From: Cystobacter fuscus DSM 2262
GTDB taxonomy: Bacteria > Myxococcota > Myxococcia > Myxococcales > Myxococcaceae
Direction: 5' to 3'
Length of the DNA: 64,000 bases
Assembly (NCBI RefSeq): GCF_000335475.2
Contig: NZ_ANAH02000026.1
Coordinates: 62,001-126,000 of the forward strand
Below the pieces are notes generated by a model. That model searched no databases. It saw only the letters and a program-made list of their open reading frames with translations, and was not told the DNA's origin. Numbering within the stretch: position 1 is the first letter of the stretch; each line of letters opens with the position of its first letter. The translations under genes were made by a program, and so were the position numbers. Shown here in pieces: positions 59,640 through 64,000 of the stretch.

Positions 59640-62054
59640 CTACCCGCCCAACGCCGTCTTCATCTTGCTCTTGCGGATGGCCGGCAGGCTGATGCGGAAG
59701 GTGCTGCCCTTGCCCACCTCGCTGCTCGCGGTGATCTCCCCGCCAAAGCCGGTGATGATGCCGTGGCAGATGGACAGCCCGAGGCCCGTGCCCACGCCCA
59801 CCGGCTTGGTGGTGAAGAACGGATCGAAGATGCGGCTGAGCACCTCGGGCGCCATGCCGCACCCGGTGTCGCGCACCTCGAGGATGGCGTGGTCGCTCTC
59901 CGCGCGCAGCACCACGCGGATCTCGTTCTTGTCCGGCTGGCCCGCGCTGATGGCATGCGCGGCGTTGATGAGCAGGTTGAGCACCACCTGACCGAAACGC
60001 GCCTCGCTGCCCTCCACGAGCGGCACGTCGGACATGTCCTTGACCACCGTGGCGCGGTGGCGCAGCTCGCCGCGCGCCAGCGCCAACGCCGAGTCGATGA
60101 CGCGCCGCAGGTCCACCGCCGTGGGCAGCTCCTCGTCTCCGCGCGAGAACGTCTTCAGGTCCTGCACGATGAGCCGCACCCGGTTGACGCCCTCGTTCGT
60201 CTCCTCCAGCACCTCCTCCAGCTCGCTCAGGCGGCCCGGGGGCAGCAGCTCGGTGATGGCGTGCAGCTCCTCGGTGAGGAAGGACAGGTTGGAGATGACG
60301 AAGGCGAGCGGGTTGTTGATTTCGTGCGCCACGCCCGCCGCGAGCGTGCCCACCGACGCGAGCCTGTCGGCGACGACGAGCCGCGCTTGGATCTGCTTGC
60401 GCTCGGTGAGATCGCGCGCGCTGACGATCGTCGCGGGCTGGCCGGCGAAGACGAGCCGCAGGCTGCTGATCTCCGCGGTGAGCACGCCACCGTCCGGGGG
60501 CAAAAAGCGCACCTCGCGCACGCGCAGCGAGGTGCGGCCGGGCAGCATGCCTCCATCCAGCGTGCCGGCCGCGGCGGCGCGGTCATCCGGGTGGATGAAG
60601 TCCAGGAGGGAGCGGCCCACCAGCTCGCTGACCTTGAGGCGCAGGAACGAGCACGCCGACGGGTTCACGTACAAGAGCGGCCCGCCGCGGTGCACGAAGA
60701 TGGCCTCGGGCGAGCCCTCGATGAGGGCGCGGAAGCTCTCCTCGGAGCGGCGCAGCGCCTCCTCCGCGGCCTTGCGCTCGGTGATGTCGAAGGACACGCC
60801 CCCGAGGAAGCGCCGGCCCGAGCTGTCGCGGGCGATGAAGCGGTAGGTGAGGAACTGCCGCGGCTCGCCATCGGGCGTGGGGATCATGCTCTCGGAGACC
60901 GAGGGCTGACCGGACTTGAACGCCTGATCGTCCTGTTCGCTCAAGAGCGAGACCGTCTCCGGCGGCATGAGCTGCTCGTCGGGGATGGTGCTCACGTCGG
61001 TGCCGGGCGCCAGCGCGAAGAAGCGCCGGAAGGGCTCGTTGACGAAGACGCGCCGGCCGCTCTCGTCCTTCATGTACGCGAGCGCCGGGTTGTTGTTGAG
61101 GAAGGAGTCGAAGAGGTGCTGGCTCTCCTGGAGCGCGGTGACGATGGAGGCCACCTCCGTCATCAGCGCCTGCTTCGCGGCGTGTTCGGCGGCGTTGCCC
61201 ATGGCGGCGCCCAGCAGGCCCGCCATCAGCTCCAGCGTGCGCTCGTCCGAGTCCACGAAGGCATAGGGCACCTGCGACACGATGCTCAGCACGCCCACCG
61301 TCTGGTTGTCGCGCTTGAGCGGCACGTTGAGCATCGAGCGCACCTTGAGCCGGCGCGCCACGTCGAAGTTCGCCCGCGGGTCGCGCTCGGCGTCGTCCGT
61401 GCGCATCACCTGGCCGCGCAGCACGCTCGAGCCCGCCATGGTGCTGCCCACCGGCAGCCGCGCACCCTCGAACTGCTTCGAGTAGCCCGTGCAGACGCGG
61501 TAGTACATCTCATCGCCCTCGATGAGGCCCACCGCCGCGCCACCCGCGCCGCAGAGGATCATCGCGCGCTCGGAGATGAGCCGCATCACCACCTCGAGAT
61601 CCAACCCCGCCAGCGCGATGTCGTTCTGGGTCTGGATGATGGCCGCCAGCCGCTCGATCTCCCCGCGCGCCGACTCCTCGTGGGATTGCCGGCGCATGAA
61701 GGCGTAGCAGCGGCGCTCGAACAGGGTGATGCGCGCGCGGATGTCCGCCGCCTGGAAGGGCGCCACCAGGTAGTCGTCCACGCCGATTTCCATCAGCGGG
61801 GACAACTCCTCATCGGCGAGGCTCGAGACCATGCCGATCATGGACACCTCGGCGGCGCGGATCTGCGCGCGCAGGCGGGTGAACCACTCGGATTTCTCGC
61901 GGACCTGTTCGGCGCCGACCACCAGGACGTCCACCAGGGAGATGGTGGCGGCCGTCACCTCGGGACCCGAGGCCACCACGACTTCGTGCCCCATCTGGGC
62001 GAGTTCCGACCCGATCGGATGGTCACCGTCGCGGCTGAGAAGGAGAAAGCGCAT
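59640..62054 (-). CDS. Multi-sensor histidine kinase with pseudo-receiver, GAF and two PAS domains
   Basis: An 804-residue cytoplasmic kinase. Residues 1-115 look like a response-regulator receiver, but the phospho-acceptor strand reads VLVVGAEQ with Gly in place of Asp, so it is a pseudo-receiver. A GAF domain (residues 150-300), two PAS domains (about 320-440 and 450-570), and the HisKA with AAGVAHEINNPLAF follow. The ATPase core has QVVLNLLINAAHAISAG, DTGCGMAPEV and FFTTKPVGVGTGLGL. It integrates several small-molecule or redox signals. No partner regulator is adjacent. The start at 62054 lies within a long open frame but is the first ATG before the receiver. Confidence 0.9.
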   Translation of the reverse strand: MRFLLLSRDGDHPIGSELAQMGHEVVVASGPEVTAATISLVDVLVVGAEQVREKSEWFTRLRAQIRAAEVSMIGMVSSLADEELSPLMEIGVDDYLVAPFQAADIRARITLFERRCYAFMRRQSHEESARGEIERLAAIIQTQNDIALAGLDLEVVMRLISERAMILCGAGGAAVGLIEGDEMYYRVCTGYSKQFEGARLPVGSTMAGSSVLRGQVMRTDDAERDPRANFDVARRLKVRSMLNVPLKRDNQTVGVLSIVSQVPYAFVDSDERTLELMAGLLGAAMGNAAEHAAKQALMTEVASIVTALQESQHLFDSFLNNNPALAYMKDESGRRVFVNEPFRRFFALAPGTDVSTIPDEQLMPPETVSLLSEQDDQAFKSGQPSVSESMIPTPDGEPRQFLTYRFIARDSSGRRFLGGVSFDITERKAAEEALRRSEESFRALIEGSPEAIFVHRGGPLLYVNPSACSFLRLKVSELVGRSLLDFIHPDDRAAAAGTLDGGMLPGRTSLRVREVRFLPPDGGVLTAEISSLRLVFAGQPATIVSARDLTERKQIQARLVVADRLASVGTLAAGVAHEINNPLAFVISNLSFLTEELHAITELLPPGRLSELEEVLEETNEGVNRVRLIVQDLKTFSRGDEELPTAVDLRRVIDSALALARGELRHRATVVKDMSDVPLVEGSEARFGQVVLNLLINAAHAISAGQPDKNEIRVVLRAESDHAILEVRDTGCGMAPEVLSRIFDPFFTTKPVGVGTGLGLSICHGIITGFGGEITASSEVGKGSTFRISLPAIRKSKMKTALGG

Positions 62055-62432
62055 GGAAGCGGAGGCGAATCCGGGGAGAGCGGAAGATTGAAGGAGTAAG
62101 GCCCTTGCCGTCCACCCCGGCGTGCCGGATTCCGGGGGGGAGTCCCCTGTTTTCACGCAAGCCTACCCCCGTTCTCCGGTCCGAGGGGAGTGGACGTTGG
62201 TCGATCCCGGATGATCGCCAGCCAGCCGCCCCCCCCCACGAGTGCTCTATGGCCGACGATCGAGCCGTCTCCTCCTACGCACTGGGGCACGCGGGGCGAC
62301 GGAAAATGACGCGGCCTGCCTGCGCGTCCGGGCCAGACGGCCTATCTCAAGCCGACCCACGCGGTGTGTGCTGGTGCCGCGGGGGCCAGGTGCATGCTCT
62401 GGACGGGGGCGGGTCCGGGGGAAGGTGACAGA
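62055..62432. promoter_or_regulatory. Divergent region between the multi-sensor kinase and the EEP-family gene
   Basis: A 378-bp gap with promoters for both genes. It contains a run of about 10 C residues (near 62227-62236) and an AAGGTGA ribosome site before the ATG at 62433. No gene is seen. Confidence 0.4.
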
Positions 62433-63569
62433 ATGAAGTACATCCTCGCGGTGGGGATCTCGATGATGGTGTTCGGCGCCGTCCAGGTGTCGACGCTGCC
62501 CCAGACGGCGGACCCGCGCGAGCAGAGCGCGTCCGCCGTCCTCTTCGTCCCGGGTGCCCTGACGGTCATGACACGCAGCCTCGGCACGGAGCTGAGCGGG
62601 GAGCGGGTTCTGCAAGCCCCTCACGCGGCGTACGTGCCCACACGTGCGGCGGAGCTGTTTGGCCGCCAACCGGATGCCTCCTCGCGCGCCCGGACCCTCG
62701 CCGATGAGGTCCAATACGCTCGGCCCCACCTCATTGGTCTGCAGCAGGTGACCGAGTTGAGGCTCCAATCCCCCGGGGACGCACTCTTCGGGGGCCGCGA
62801 GCCGGCGCGGACGCCCTACCTGGATCCGCTCCCCCTGCTGCTGGGCGAACTGGAGGCACGGGGCCTGCACTACCGGGAGGTCGCCCGGGTGCGCAACACG
62901 GACGTGGAGGTGCCCCTGCGCCGGGGGCAGGAGCCGACCTTCGACGATTTGCGCCTGACGGACTTCGACATCATCCTCGCGCGCTCGGACGTGACGGTGA
63001 GCCAGGTGCGCACGGGCAATTACCTGGCGCGCCGCGAGGTGAAGCTGCCGCGCATGGCGCCGGTGGAGCTGACGCGCGGGTGGGTGTCGGTGGCGGCCGA
63101 GGTGGAGGGGCAGCGCTACCGCTTCGTCAGCACGCACCTGGAGCCCGCGCCGGGCGAGGAGGGTCTGCGCGTGCAGCTCGCGCAGGCCGAGGAGCTGATC
63201 GGCTCGCTGCGGGGCGAGACGCTGCCGGTGGTGCTGGTGGGGGACTTCAACTCGCCGGCGAACCTGGGGCTGGTGGGCGCGCCCACCTACCGGGAGCTGC
63301 TGCTCGCGGGCTACGTGGACGTGTGGACGCGCCGCCTGGGGGGCGCGCTCGCCTCGGGAGGAGGCCTGACGCTGGGGATGACGGCCATGGAGGAGCGGCT
63401 CAACCTGGTGCTGGTGCGCACGCCCGTGTCGCCCGCGCCCCGCCAGCTCGGCCCGGTGCTGGCCTATGGAGTGGGGGCGCTGCACGAGCGGCGGCGCTTC
63501 GGGCCATGGCGCACGGACCTGTCCGGCGTGGTGGCGCGCCTGCGCATGCCCGTGTCCGCGCGCAACTGA
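62433..63569 (+). CDS. Exported EEP-family (endonuclease/exonuclease/phosphatase-like) protein
   Basis: A 378-residue protein with an N-terminal signal-like stretch (MKYILAVGISMMVFGAVQVS). The EEP fold is shown by LIGLQQVTELRLQ (where the metal-binding Glu is usually preceded by Q), FVSTHLEP, and VLVGDFNSPAN with the Asp-Asn pair. The final D-H motif typical of EEP proteins is not visible: the corresponding place reads RRRFGPWRTDLSGVV, so the catalytic His is absent or replaced. It may be a secreted phosphodiesterase-like protein with altered activity. AAGGTGA precedes the ATG. Confidence 0.75.
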   Translation: MKYILAVGISMMVFGAVQVSTLPQTADPREQSASAVLFVPGALTVMTRSLGTELSGERVLQAPHAAYVPTRAAELFGRQPDASSRARTLADEVQYARPHLIGLQQVTELRLQSPGDALFGGREPARTPYLDPLPLLLGELEARGLHYREVARVRNTDVEVPLRRGQEPTFDDLRLTDFDIILARSDVTVSQVRTGNYLARREVKLPRMAPVELTRGWVSVAAEVEGQRYRFVSTHLEPAPGEEGLRVQLAQAEELIGSLRGETLPVVLVGDFNSPANLGLVGAPTYRELLLAGYVDVWTRRLGGALASGGGLTLGMTAMEERLNLVLVRTPVSPAPRQLGPVLAYGVGALHERRRFGPWRTDLSGVVARLRMPVSARN

Positions 63570-63583
63570 GTACAGTGGCGGCC

Positions 63584-64000
63584 GTGAGCGCGCCGTCCCG
63601 AGTCCTCGTCGCCGAGCAACCCCACTACCTGCCGTGGCTGGACTTCCACGAGCAGCTGGCGCGCGCGGACACGCTGGTGGTGCTGGACAACGTGCAATGG
63701 CTGCGGCGGGGCTGGCAACGCCGCGCGCGGGTGGCCCTGCCCTCCGGCACTCCCCTGCCCCCGCCCACCGAGCCTGCCTACCAGTGGCTGACGATTCCCC
63801 TCGAGGGCGCCCATCGCGACACGCGCATTGGCGACCTGGTGGTGGACACGAGCCAGCCCTGGACGCGCAAGCACCTGGCCACGCTGACGATGCTCTACGG
63901 CCGCAGGCCCTACTTCCGCTCCCAGGTGCTACCCCGGCTGGAGCGCTTCTACGCCGCGGCGGCCGAGGAGCGCGGCCCCGGCTCGCTCCTGCGCACGCTG
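63584..64000 (+). CDS. WbqC-family protein (3' partial)
   Basis: The last 139 codons of the window from a GTG at 63584 (another at 63575) read VLVAEQPHYLPWLDFHEQLA, DTLVVLDNVQWLRRGWQRRARV, YQWLTIPLEGAH and WTRKHLATLTMLYGRRPYF. This is the WbqC pattern (QPxYLPW, LDxVQ with a following RxW). WbqC proteins occur in surface-polysaccharide clusters; their activity is not settled. The gene continues past the right edge. Confidence 0.8.
   Translation, partial: MSAPSRVLVAEQPHYLPWLDFHEQLARADTLVVLDNVQWLRRGWQRRARVALPSGTPLPPPTEPAYQWLTIPLEGAHRDTRIGDLVVDTSQPWTRKHLATLTMLYGRRPYFRSQVLPRLERFYAAAAEERGPGSLLRTL

Noticed and set aside
62227-62236. Poly-C run as a phase-variation switch
   Set aside because: It is in a promoter-proximal gap of a high-GC genome, about 200 bp from either gene start, and a run of this size could be chance.

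Overview
This is a 64 kb, high-GC window with coding on both strands, short gaps and many secreted or lipid-anchored proteins. Three things point to a myxobacterium, probably of the Cystobacter/Archangium/Myxococcus branch: a SitA-type lipoprotein toxin beside an Imm11 immunity protein, a Hanks-type protein kinase with histidine kinases bearing unusual N-termini, and a large stock of extracellular proteases and glycosidases. The genus is inferred from protein style only. I saw no rRNA, tRNA or CRISPR array.

Region 1 (1-12.2 kb). A peptidase-lectin fusion is cut by the left edge. Next comes a compact minus-strand operon (7390 to 1876): ketosynthase, 3-hydroxyacyl-CoA dehydrogenase, 5-aminolevulinate synthase homologue and MFS exporter. 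It looks like a small biosynthetic unit with its own exporter. Direct repeats made of palindromes plus the 3' end of a GH31 glycosidase gene bracket it, and its leader holds an IS66 relic. The intact GH31 gene (8435-12184) follows.

Region 2 (12.4-22.5 kb) is a patchwork. A 91-bp inverted-repeat element ends a truncated methyltransferase lipoprotein. An unrecognised three-gene operon encodes an exported protein, an Ig-like lipoprotein and a trypsin-like protease. A subtilase of lower GC, transposase scraps, a protein kinase and a truncated phage-like gene follow. A short word (GCGTATAGG) recurs at the breakpoints, and a pair of 120-bp inverted repeats is present.

Region 3 (21-30 kb) holds a HEAT-repeat lipoprotein, the SitA-like AHH toxin with its Imm11 partner, a WD40-like protein, BioY, a glutathione S-transferase, a beta-helix protein and a Cys-rich protein with a small secreted partner.

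Region 4 (29.6-49.1 kb) is metabolic and secretory: a P450, a PQQ-type sugar dehydrogenase, an MpaB-like oxygenase, a TetR/NmrA pair with two visible operators, a GH16-like protein lacking the catalytic motif, an astacin with a ricin lectin domain, and a pectin (rhamnogalacturonan I) group of Tat-exported propeller, PL11 lyase and GH43 arabinanase. It continues with a threonine-dehydrogenase-like enzyme, a 2-oxoglutarate amino-acid hydroxylase and an EamA exporter, then an ECF sigma factor and a beta-helix lipoprotein.

Region 5 (49.2-64 kb) looks like stable chromosomal backbone: SDR, UspA, CFA-type methyltransferase, PlsC, exonuclease III, alpha/beta hydrolase, an aldo/keto reductase-PhyH-DUF4180 operon, two histidine kinases, a cupin, an EEP-family protein and a WbqC-like gene cut by the right edge.
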